From Polaromonas sp. (GTDB lineage Bacteria > Pseudomonadota > Gammaproteobacteria > Burkholderiales > Burkholderiaceae_C): a stretch of DNA of 64,000 bases. The position numbers and the translations under genes are program-made. Shown piece after piece: positions 45,933 to 53,975 of this stretch (the first letter of the stretch is position 1; each line of letters opens with the position of its first letter). Under the pieces are notes generated by a model. It saw nothing but the letters and a program-made list of their open reading frames with translations, did no database searches and had not been told where the DNA came from. The DNA lies in contig NZ_JABBPE010000015.1 of NCBI RefSeq assembly GCF_012927455.1, positions 558,001 through 622,000 of the forward strand, written 5' to 3'.

Positions 45933-47386
45933 GGCAACACCGCGAAGGCTTTGCTGAAGAAGTCATCGCCACCAAAGTTGCCGGACTTCAGCGTCAGGTG
46001 CAAACCGCCCTGCCCGGCGGCGTCCGACTGCGCGTGGCACCACGGCACGCCGGGGTCTATCTGCGGGCCTATCTGCATTTGCGTGATGTGCAGCGCCTGC
46101 ACGCAGGCGCCCGAGGTTTCGCCGCCGGCCACGACCAGCTGGCGCACGCCGCGCTCGACCAGTACGCGGGCGATGGCCGCCAACACGCGCTCGACCATCG
46201 TGCCGGCTTCTGCGGCGCCCAGCCGCGCCTGAACCGATTTAACGGCCTCGGCGTCGGCGCTGGAATAAATCAGCAGCGGGCCGCCAGCCAGCAGCGGCGT
46301 GGCCCAGGCCAGCGCCTCGGCGGCGACATCGACGCCCGCGGCCAGTTGCTCGGCCATGCGCAGCGGGTCCAGCGCCAGCGCCGGTCGGCTAGAGGCGATG
46401 AAGGCCTGCACCTGCCGATTGGTCGCCAGCGAACAGCTGCCCGACAGCACCGCCTGCCAACCCGTAGGCGCCGGCAGCGCGCTGGCGATCGACGATGGCG
46501 CCAGACCAAAGTTGGCCGGCAGCCCGATTGCCACGCCAGAGCCAGCCGTCAGCAGCGCCATCTCCTTGAGCGCGGGCCCCAGGCGCAGCAAATCGTCGTT
46601 CGAAAGCGCGTCGACCACCGCGATGCCGATGCCCTGCGCGCGCAGCTCGGCGATGCGCGCGCGGATTGCCGCCTCGCCCTGCGCCACCACGCGGTAGTCG
46701 ATCAGCCCGACCTGGCGGCGGCACTGCGCCTGCAGCACGCGGATCAGATTGGCATCGGTCATGGGCGTCAGCGGGTGGTTTTGCATGCCGCTTTCGCTCA
46801 GCAGGACATCGCCGACGAACAAATGGCCCTTGAAGACGGTGCGCTGGTTGTCCGGAAAGGCGGGCGTGGCAATGGTGAAATCCCCACCCTCCACATTCGC
46901 CAAAGCGTCCATCAGCGCCTCTGTCACCGGGCCAATATTGCCTTGCGCGGTGCTGTCAAACGTAGAGCAGTATTTGAAGTAGATTTGCCGGCTGCCTTGC
47001 GCTTGCAGCCATGCGAGGGCCTGCAGCGACTGGCGCACCGCCGCTTCGGGCGCGATGGTGCGCGACTTCAGCGCCACCACCACAGCGTCAACTTCGCGGT
47101 CCAGCGGCGCATCGGGAACGCCTATGGTTTGCAGCACCCGCATGCCGGCACGCACCAGGTTGTTGGCCAGATCGGTGGCGCCGGTGAAATCGTCGGCAAT
47201 ACAGCCTAGAAGGAGGCGGGCCCCCACGCTCCCCACTGCGTGTGGTTCGCTGCCCCCCGAGGGGGCCGCTGCGCCTGCAGCCCGGCAAAGCCTGTTCTGC
47301 GGCCCTCGCTTGGGTAGTCCTGACGCGGGCGATTCCACCGCTCCTACGCTCCCCGCTGCGCGTCGTTCGCTGTGCTCGCTACTCAT
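45929..47386 (-). CDS. otnK: 3-oxo-tetronate 4-kinase OtnK with repeat-derived N-terminal extension
   Basis: A 485-residue four-carbon acid sugar kinase (DUF1537 family). The conserved protein begins at about residue 58 (LLLGCIADDFTGATDLANNL). The C-terminal ATP-binding domain has VAGGETSGACVQAL. Residues 1-57 (HSERRAAGSVGAVESPA and onward) come from the GC-rich repeat. The ATG overlaps the ltnD stop by 4 bp, so translation can start there in coupling; a GTG near 47229 could instead give a normal-length protein. It phosphorylates 3-oxo-tetronates in L-threonate/D-erythronate breakdown. Confidence 0.88.
   Translation of the reverse strand: MSSEHSERRAAGSVGAVESPASGLPKRGPQNRLCRAAGAAAPSGGSEPHAVGSVGARLLLGCIADDFTGATDLANNLVRAGMRVLQTIGVPDAPLDREVDAVVVALKSRTIAPEAAVRQSLQALAWLQAQGSRQIYFKYCSTFDSTAQGNIGPVTEALMDALANVEGGDFTIATPAFPDNQRTVFKGHLFVGDVLLSESGMQNHPLTPMTDANLIRVLQAQCRRQVGLIDYRVVAQGEAAIRARIAELRAQGIGIAVVDALSNDDLLRLGPALKEMALLTAGSGVAIGLPANFGLAPSSIASALPAPTGWQAVLSGSCSLATNRQVQAFIASSRPALALDPLRMAEQLAAGVDVAAEALAWATPLLAGGPLLIYSSADAEAVKSVQARLGAAEAGTMVERVLAAIARVLVERGVRQLVVAGGETSGACVQALHITQMQIGPQIDPGVPWCHAQSDAAGQGGLHLTLKSGNFGGDDFFSKAFAVLP
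47220..47385 (+). repeat. GC-rich interspersed repeat (family 2), copy R3, in the otnK 5' end
   Basis: CCCCCACGCTCCCCACTGCG, then GCTGCCCCCCGAGGGGGCCG and AGCCCGGCAAAGCCTG, matching R1 block by block. A second partial unit (CTACGCTCCCCGCTGCGCGT) follows at about 47344. The otnK frame reads through it on the minus strand. Confidence 0.72.
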
Positions 47387-48306
47387 GATTTTTTAGGCAA
47401 CTCGATGCCGGGAAAAATTTTGATCACGGCGCTGTCATCTTCTTTGGCAAAGCCCGCCGTGCTGGCCTGCATGAACATCTGGTGCGCCGTGCTCGACAGC
47501 GGCAGCGGAAACTTGCTGGCGCGCGCCAGATCAAGCACCAGCCCCAGGTCTTTCACGAAAATATCCACCTCCGACAGCGCCGTGTAGTCGGCTGCCAGCA
47601 CATGCGCCATGCGGTTTTCGAACATCCAGCTGTTGCCCGCGCTGTGCGTGATCACCTCGTACAGCGCCTCTGGGTCCACGCCTTCGCGCAGGCCGAGCGC
47701 CATGGCTTCGGCGGCGGCGGCAATGTGTACGCCGGCCAGCAATTGGTTGATGATCTTGACCTTGCTGCCCGCACCGGCCTTGTCGCCGAGCTTGTAGACC
47801 TTGCCAGCCATTGCGTTGAGCAGCGGCTCGCACAGCGCATAGGCGGCCGGCTTGCCGGCGCTCATGATGGTCATCTCGCCCGACGCGGCCTTGGCCGCGC
47901 CGCCGGAAATTGGCGCATCCAGGTACAGGAGGCCCAGCTCGGCCAGGCGCGACTCCAGCGCCACCGACCAGAGCGGGTCCACCGTGGAGCACATCACAAA
48001 CACGCTGCCGGGCGCCATGGCGGCGGCGCAGCCCTTGGTGGGATTCGCGCCATGGGGGTCACCAAACAGCACGCTTTCGGTCTGCGCGGCGTTCACCACC
48101 ACCGACACCACCACCGTGCATTGCGCGGCCAGTTGCTCCAGCGTGTCGCAGGCCACGCCGCCGAACTGGGCAAACGCCTGCGCCACACCGGGCCGCACAT
48201 CAAACACGTGAACCGTGTAGCCGGCCCGGCGCAGCGACTGCGCCATGCCGCTGCCCATGGCGCCCAGGCCCACCAGGCCCACGTTCTGGTCTTTTTTTAT
48301 GCTCAT
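47383..48306 (-). CDS. ltnD: L-threonate dehydrogenase LtnD (beta-hydroxyacid dehydrogenase family)
   Basis: A 307-residue NAD-dependent beta-hydroxyacid dehydrogenase: Rossmann motif VGLVGLGAMGSGMAQSL, substrate-binding DAPISGGAAKAASGEMTIM and the catalytic Lys in GAGSKVKIINQLL. In this operon it fits L-threonate 2-dehydrogenase. First gene of the otn operon. The 299 bp upstream, shared with mdtA, hold no gene I can support. Confidence 0.9.
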   Translation of the reverse strand: MSIKKDQNVGLVGLGAMGSGMAQSLRRAGYTVHVFDVRPGVAQAFAQFGGVACDTLEQLAAQCTVVVSVVVNAAQTESVLFGDPHGANPTKGCAAAMAPGSVFVMCSTVDPLWSVALESRLAELGLLYLDAPISGGAAKAASGEMTIMSAGKPAAYALCEPLLNAMAGKVYKLGDKAGAGSKVKIINQLLAGVHIAAAAEAMALGLREGVDPEALYEVITHSAGNSWMFENRMAHVLAADYTALSEVDIFVKDLGLVLDLARASKFPLPLSSTAHQMFMQASTAGFAKEDDSAVIKIFPGIELPKKS

Positions 48307-48605
48307 TCCGATTCCTTGAGTTCAGCTTAGGGGCAGATTGTTGCAACGAAAGTCCTTCTTCGTCCAGTACCTGGCGCTCATGCTCGTCTGTCCCGGCGGG
48401 CGGCACAGGCCACGATGCCGCTTTACCGCACGTTTACTTACCTCTTTCCACGCCGACACCCGCTCGCGTGGCCTTGCAGTGATAATTATTCAGCGCTGGC
48501 TCAAAAAAATGCGCCGCCTTCTGCAGCAAGCGTTGCAGACGGCGCCACAACAATTACCCAGAATGCCGCAATTCCCCTTCGCGGCAGGCAACAAGGACGC
48601 CGCTG

Positions 48606-50018
48606 ATGGACCCCAACGCCGAAATTCCCTACTCCGGCCCCCAGCCCACGCCCCGCAAACGATTGAGCCGCCGCGCGACCTTGATCGGCAGTCTACTGGC
48701 GTTGCTGCTGCTGGCCGGCACCGGCTGGCTGGCCTGGCACCTCACGCGCCCTGCGTCAGAGGCGGACAGCTCGGCAAGCGGTCCCGGCAGGCCGGGCGGC
48801 GCGAACCGAAGAACGGCCACCACCGTGGGCGTCGCCACCGCAGAGCGCGCCAGCATTCCGATTGTTCTGGAAGCCCTGGGCACCGTCACGCCGCAAGCCA
48901 GCGTGCGGGTGCGCCCCCAGGTCTCCGGCGTGATGGAAAAAGTATTGTTCAAGGAAGGCCAGATGGTGCGCGCCGGTGAATTGCTGGCCACCATCGACCC
49001 GCGCCAGTTTGAAATGGCGCTGATGCAGGCCAGCGGTCAGCGTCTGCGCGATGAGGCGCAACTCGACAGCGCCCGCGTCACCTTGACACGCTTTAAAACC
49101 CTGCTCGAGCAGGACTCGATTGCCCGCCAGGAGGTCGACACGCAGGCCGCGCTGGTCAAGCAGCTCGAGGGCACGGTGGTGATTGACAAGGCGGCCGAAG
49201 GCACGGCGCGGCTGAACCTGAGCTACACCCGCGTCGTGGCGCCCATCAGCGGGCGCGTCGGCCTGCGCAGCGTTGACGTCGGCAATGTGGTGAGCAGCAG
49301 CGACGTCCTCGGCATTGCGCTGATCACGCAGGTCACGCCGATTGATGTGGTGTTTGCCGTGCCGCAGGACCAGGCCAGCGAGTTGCAGCAGGCGGCCAGC
49401 AGCGGCAGCACTGCGATGAAGGTCAGCGCGCTGGACAGAACCCGCTCCAGCACGCTGGACACGGGGGTGTTTGCCTCGCTCGACAACCAGGTGGACATTC
49501 AGACCGGCACCGTCAAGGCCAAGGCGCGTTTTGCCAACGGCAAGCTGGCGCTGTTCCCGAGCCAGTTTGTCAATGTGCAGCTGCTCGTCAAAACTATTGA
49601 AAACGCCGTGGTGGTGCCGGTGACGGCACTACGCCATGGCAGCAGCGGCGATTATGTGTATGTGCTCAATAGCGCCGAACGCACCGTGGCCTTGCGGCCG
49701 GTGCGGCCCGGGCAGGCCACGGTGGACAAGATCGTGATCGCCTCCGGTCTGCAGGTCGGAGAACGCGTCATCACTGAAGGCGCCGACCGGCTGAAAGACG
49801 GCGCCAGCGTGGTGCTGCCGGGCGACGCGCCGAGCGACGCAAGAGGCGGTGGCAAGGGCGGTGCAAAAGGTGGCAAGCGCCCTGGCCAGCGCGAAGGCGT
49901 GCCCGATGGCGTGGCGCCGCCGGCTGCAGCGGCAGCATCCGCGCCTGCTGCTGAGGCACCCGCCAGCGCGGCCGCACCGCAACGCCGCCGCCGCGCCTCG
50001 CAAGCCGAAGGCACATGA
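48606..50018 (+). CDS. mdtA: RND efflux periplasmic adaptor, MdtA-like
   Basis: A 470-residue membrane fusion protein. Residues about 20-45 form an N-terminal membrane anchor. ALGTVTPQASVRVRPQVSGVMEKVLFKEGQMV is the lipoyl half-motif, followed by a coiled-coil hairpin and LNLSYTRVVAPISGRVGLRSVDVGN. The C-terminal 60 residues are a low-complexity Gly/Lys then Ala/Pro tail. It links the inner membrane pump to an outer membrane channel. The stop overlaps mdtB by 4 bp. Confidence 0.93.
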   Translation: MDPNAEIPYSGPQPTPRKRLSRRATLIGSLLALLLLAGTGWLAWHLTRPASEADSSASGPGRPGGANRRTATTVGVATAERASIPIVLEALGTVTPQASVRVRPQVSGVMEKVLFKEGQMVRAGELLATIDPRQFEMALMQASGQRLRDEAQLDSARVTLTRFKTLLEQDSIARQEVDTQAALVKQLEGTVVIDKAAEGTARLNLSYTRVVAPISGRVGLRSVDVGNVVSSSDVLGIALITQVTPIDVVFAVPQDQASELQQAASSGSTAMKVSALDRTRSSTLDTGVFASLDNQVDIQTGTVKAKARFANGKLALFPSQFVNVQLLVKTIENAVVVPVTALRHGSSGDYVYVLNSAERTVALRPVRPGQATVDKIVIASGLQVGERVITEGADRLKDGASVVLPGDAPSDARGGGKGGAKGGKRPGQREGVPDGVAPPAAAAASAPAAEAPASAAAPQRRRRASQAEGT

Positions 50019-53000
50019 ACCAGCCGCTGGACTACCAGCCATCCGAGCCCACGCCCGACATGAGCCCCTCAAGTCCCTTCATTCGCCGGCCGGTCGCCAC
50101 CGCACTGCTGATGCTCGCCATCGTGCTGGCGGGCCTGGTCGGTTTCAAATTCTTGCCGCTGTCGGCGCTGCCGCAGGTCGACTACCCGACGATTCAGGTC
50201 CAGACCCTTTACCCCGGCGCCAGCCCCGAGGTGATGGCGCAAACCGTGACGGCACCGCTGGAGCGCCAGTTCGGCCAGATGGCCGGGCTGCAGCGCATGA
50301 GTTCGACCAGCGCCGCCGGCGTGTCCATCGTCACGCTGCAATTCAACCTCGGGCTGGCGCTGGATGTGGCCGAGCAGCAGGTGCAGGCCGCCATCAATGC
50401 CGGCGGCTCGCTGCTGCCGGCCGATCTGCCGGCGCCGCCGGTCTACGCCAAAGTGAATCCGGCCGATGCACCGGTGCTAACGCTCGCCATCACCTCCGAC
50501 ACGCTGCCGCTGACGGAGGTGCAGAACATCGTCAACACGCGGCTGGCGCTGAAGATCAGCCAGGTCAATGGCGTCGGCCTGGTGTCGCTCAGCGGCGGCC
50601 AGCGCCCCGCCGTACGGATTCAGGCCGACACGCGTGCGCTGGCCTCTTACGGGCTGGCGCTTGACGCGCTGCGCACCGCCATTGCGGCGGCCAACGCCAA
50701 TGGCGCCAAGGGCAGCATAGACGGCCCGACGCGCGCCTATTCCATCAATTCCAACGACCAGCTGCTGGCCGCCAGCGACTATAAAAACCTCATCATTGCC
50801 TACAAAAACGGCGCCGCGGTGCGTGTGGCCGATGTAGCCCAGGTGGTGGACAGCGCCGAAAACACCAAGCTCGGCGCCTGGTCTGGCGGTGACTGCCCGC
50901 CGGCGGCTGCGCGCGTGCCCACGGAAGAAAATGACTGTCTGGGGGCGCTCGCCAAGCAGTTGAAGCCAGCCATCATCCTGAACGTGCAGCGTCAGCCCGG
51001 CGCCAACGTGATTGACACGGTCGATGCCATCAAGGCGCGCCTGCCCGAGCTGCAGGCTGGAATGCCCGCTTCCATCAAGGTCGAGGTGCTGAGCGACCGC
51101 ACCACCGGCATACGCGCGTCGGTGCTGCATGTCGAGATTGAGCTGATGCTGGCCGTGCTGCTGGTGGTGCTGGTGATCTTCGCGTTCCTGCGCAACCTGC
51201 GCGCTACCGTGATTGCCAGCGTGGCCGTGCCGATTTCGCTGATAGGCACCTGCGGCGCGATGTATCTGCTGGGCTACAGCCTGAACAACCTGAGCCTGAT
51301 GGCGCTGACGATTGCCACCGGCTTCGTGGTGGACGACGCCATCGTGATGATTGAAAACATCTCGCGCTACATCGAAAAAGGCGAAGAGCCCATGGCCGCC
51401 GCCTTCAAGGGCGCCAAACAGATCGGTTTCACCATCATTTCGCTGACGGTCTCGCTGATTGCCGTGCTGATTCCACTGCTCTTCATGGGCGATGTGGTGG
51501 GCCGGCTGTTCCGCGAATTCGCCATCACGCTGGCCATCACGATTTTGATCTCGGCTGTGGTGTCCTTGACACTGGTGCCCATGATGTCGGCACGCTGGCT
51601 CAAAGCAAAAAACCCCACGCTTGTCGCTTCGCGAGCCTACGGCGGTGCGCTGCCCCTTGAATCGGAAGAAGGGGCTGGCCTGGCTTGGGGCGGCCCGGCG
51701 CTGGCGGCCGAAGCCGGTATGCCTGACCGCACGGTCGCCGCGCGGCTGCAGCAGCTTTTTGAGGGCGTCATCGTGCGTTACGACCGCTCGCTCAGCTGGG
51801 TGTTCGCGCGTCAAACCGCCACGCTGCTGGTGGCCCTGGCCACGCTGGCGCTCACAGTGCTGCTGTATGTGCTGATTCCCAAGGGCCTGTTTCCGACGCA
51901 GGACACCGGCCAGTTGCAAGGCAGAATCGAAACCGCCCAGTCGGTGTCTTATGGCCGCATGGCCGAGCTGCAGCAGGCCGCCGCCCGGGCGATTCTGGAA
52001 GACCCGGACGTCGCCACCTTGAGCTCCTTCATCGGCGTGGACGCGGCCAACAACACCATGCTGCACACCGGGCGCATGCTGATCAACCTGAAGGCCACGC
52101 GCAGCGGCAGCCAGCAGGCCACCATGGACAGGCTGAAGCGGCGCGTCAGCAACATCGCCGGCGTCACGCTGTATCTGCAGCCAACGCAGGACTTGACGAT
52201 TGACGCCGAAACCGGCCCAACGCAGTTCCGCGTGTCGCTCGAAGGCTCCGACAACGCCACGGTGGTGAAGTGGGCCACGCAGCTGGCACAGCGCATGCAG
52301 CAACTGAGCGGCGTGAGCAATATTTCATCGGACGCCGGCGCCAGCGGCAGCGCGGCTTTCATCACGGTAGACCGCGACACCGCAGCACGCCTGGCCATCA
52401 CCACCTCGGCCATTGACGACGCGCTGTACAGCGCTTTTGGCCAGCGCATCGTCTCGACAATTTTTACCGAGACCAACCAGTACCGCGTGATTCTGGAGGC
52501 GCTGCCCGATCCGCTCAACACCGTAGCTTCGCTGGGAAACCTGCAACTGAAAGCCGGCGTGGGCGGCACCACGCCGCTGTCCAGCATCGCCAGCATCAGC
52601 GAGCGCCCGGCGCCTCTGCAGATCACCCGCGTCGCCCAGTACCCGGCCACCACGTTGGGCTTTGACACGGCGCCCGGCGTGTCGCTGGGCAAGGCGGTTG
52701 ACCAGATCAAGCAGGCCGCCAATGACATGGCACTGCCGGCCAGCGTCACGCTGACCTTTCTGGGCGCGGCGGGCGCTTACCAGTCGTCACTGGCCAACCA
52801 GCTGTGGCTGATTCTGGCGGCCGTGATCTGCGTCTACATCGTGCTGGGCGTGCTGTATGAAAGCTACATCCACCCGCTGACAATTTTGTCGACCCTGCCG
52901 TCGGCCGGCGTGGGTGCGCTGCTGGCGCTGATGATCAGCGGCTCTGACCTCGGCGTGATCGGCGTCATCGGCATTATCTTGCTGATAGGCATCGTGAAAA

Positions 53001-53311
53001 AGAACGCCATCATGATGATCGACTTTGCGATTGACGCCGAGCGCAACGAAGGCAAGTCCGCGCAGGAAGCGATTCACCAGGCGGCGCTGCTGCGCTTTCG
53101 GCCAATTTTGATGACCACGCTGGCGGCGCTGTTTGCTGCTGTGCCGCTGATGCTGGGCTGGGGTGAAGGGGCCGAGTTGCGGCGGCCGCTGGGGCTGGCA
53201 ATTTTTGGCGGCTTGATCGTGAGTCAGGTGTTGACGCTGTTCACTACACCGGTGATTTATCTGGCGTTTGACCGGCTGGGGCGGCGGGTTCGGGGAAGGG
53301 AGCGGGTTTGA
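50015..53311 (+). CDS. mdtB: RND multidrug transporter MdtB-like, with two insertions
   Basis: A 1098-residue RND pump, longer than E. coli MdtB (1040). RND motifs include PFIRRPVATALLM, the proton-relay aspartates in TIATGFVVDDAIVMIENISR, and GIVKKNAIMMIDFAI. Two insertions explain the extra length: residues about 291-316 (GGDCPPAAARVPTEENDC) in the porter domain, and residues about 533-565, encoded by a GC-rich repeat, in the cytoplasmic loop after TLVPMMSARWLKAK. Both are in frame. It should pair with MdtC as a heterotrimer. Confidence 0.94.
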   Translation: MNQPLDYQPSEPTPDMSPSSPFIRRPVATALLMLAIVLAGLVGFKFLPLSALPQVDYPTIQVQTLYPGASPEVMAQTVTAPLERQFGQMAGLQRMSSTSAAGVSIVTLQFNLGLALDVAEQQVQAAINAGGSLLPADLPAPPVYAKVNPADAPVLTLAITSDTLPLTEVQNIVNTRLALKISQVNGVGLVSLSGGQRPAVRIQADTRALASYGLALDALRTAIAAANANGAKGSIDGPTRAYSINSNDQLLAASDYKNLIIAYKNGAAVRVADVAQVVDSAENTKLGAWSGGDCPPAAARVPTEENDCLGALAKQLKPAIILNVQRQPGANVIDTVDAIKARLPELQAGMPASIKVEVLSDRTTGIRASVLHVEIELMLAVLLVVLVIFAFLRNLRATVIASVAVPISLIGTCGAMYLLGYSLNNLSLMALTIATGFVVDDAIVMIENISRYIEKGEEPMAAAFKGAKQIGFTIISLTVSLIAVLIPLLFMGDVVGRLFREFAITLAITILISAVVSLTLVPMMSARWLKAKNPTLVASRAYGGALPLESEEGAGLAWGGPALAAEAGMPDRTVAARLQQLFEGVIVRYDRSLSWVFARQTATLLVALATLALTVLLYVLIPKGLFPTQDTGQLQGRIETAQSVSYGRMAELQQAAARAILEDPDVATLSSFIGVDAANNTMLHTGRMLINLKATRSGSQQATMDRLKRRVSNIAGVTLYLQPTQDLTIDAETGPTQFRVSLEGSDNATVVKWATQLAQRMQQLSGVSNISSDAGASGSAAFITVDRDTAARLAITTSAIDDALYSAFGQRIVSTIFTETNQYRVILEALPDPLNTVASLGNLQLKAGVGGTTPLSSIASISERPAPLQITRVAQYPATTLGFDTAPGVSLGKAVDQIKQAANDMALPASVTLTFLGAAGAYQSSLANQLWLILAAVICVYIVLGVLYESYIHPLTILSTLPSAGVGALLALMISGSDLGVIGVIGIILLIGIVKKNAIMMIDFAIDAERNEGKSAQEAIHQAALLRFRPILMTTLAALFAAVPLMLGWGEGAELRRPLGLAIFGGLIVSQVLTLFTTPVIYLAFDRLGRRVRGRERV
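51613..51710 (+). repeat. GC-rich interspersed repeat (family 2), copy R4, inside mdtB
   Basis: CCCCACGCTTGTCGCTTCGC at the start and GGGGCGGCCCGGCGCTG near the end match the intergenic copy R2 after rho almost exactly; the middle differs by about 15 bp in length. It is translated in frame as NPTLVASRAYGG and onward, replacing ordinary loop sequence. Confidence 0.78.
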
Positions 53312-53330
53312 TGCTTTCTTGTGCTGTTTA

Positions 53331-53380
53331 TGGCTCTAGCCCATTATCCATGGGCGTAAGTAGCTATATATTTGATAGCG
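53331..53380 (+). repeat. 50-bp interspersed repeat, copy H
   Basis: TGGCTCTAGCCCATTATCCA, the block GGGCGTAAG and AGCTATATATTTGATAGC, 20 bp after mdtB. It abuts the large palindromic element. Confidence 0.85.
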
Positions 53381-53399
53381 TGCTTTCTTTTCTTGGTGC

Positions 53400-53920
53400 G
53401 TTGGCCGGGAGTCGCCCGGCGGCGACTCACTTTACTTTTGCTTCGCCAAAAGAAAGTAAGCAAAGAAAAGGCGACCCGCAGTCTGGGTCCTTACGCTTCG
53501 CTTCAGGCAACCTGCGCTGCTTGAGAAAAGCGAGGGTCCGGCACAAACTCGCTTCGCTCAGACAAGTGCCGGCCCTGATCCCGCTTCTCTCAAGCAGCAC
53601 AGGCCCAGCCAGGACGGGGTGGGATCGGATCCGGCAGCGCTGGCAAGAAGTCGAAAAATTCCTGAACCCGAATCCAAACTCGAACCCGAATCCGACCCCA
53701 AAGCCCTTCTGTATGCGCCGAGGAGCGCAGGGCCAGACGGATCAGGGATCGTGCTTGTCTGAGCGAAGCGAGTTTGCACGATACCCCGACTGGACCGAGC
53801 ACCGCAGGTTGCCCGTAGCGCAGCGAAGGGACGCAGACAGTAGGGTCGCCTTTTCTTTGGTTACTTTTCTTTTGGCGAAGCAAAAGAAAGTGACTAGCCG
53901 CCGGGCTACCCCCGGCCAGC
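53400..53920. repeat. 520-bp imperfect palindrome separating mdtB and mdtC
   Basis: The outer arms (53400-53479 and 53843-53920) are reverse complements at about 90 per cent, sharing CTTTTGCTTCGCCAAAAGAA and the AAAGAAAAGGCGACCC block. The inner arms (about 53480-53578 and 53740-53842) also pair, sharing GGCAACCTGCG and AAACTCGCTTCGCTCAGACA. The centre holds a degenerate CCGAATCC-rich tandem repeat (53663-53705). It is the only gap over 300 bp in the window; I see no gene in it. A 223-residue open frame across it is an artefact of the repeat. Confidence 0.88.
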
Positions 53921-53975
53921 AGTCCTCAGCAGCGCAGCAGGACCCAAGAACGACAGCCAAGGTGGGAGCAAAGAA

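Noticed and set aside
50477..52303. 608-codon open frame on the minus strand opposite mdtB
   Set aside because: Shadow frame of a GC-rich RND gene: His/Arg/Gln-rich translation with no domain and no ribosome binding site.
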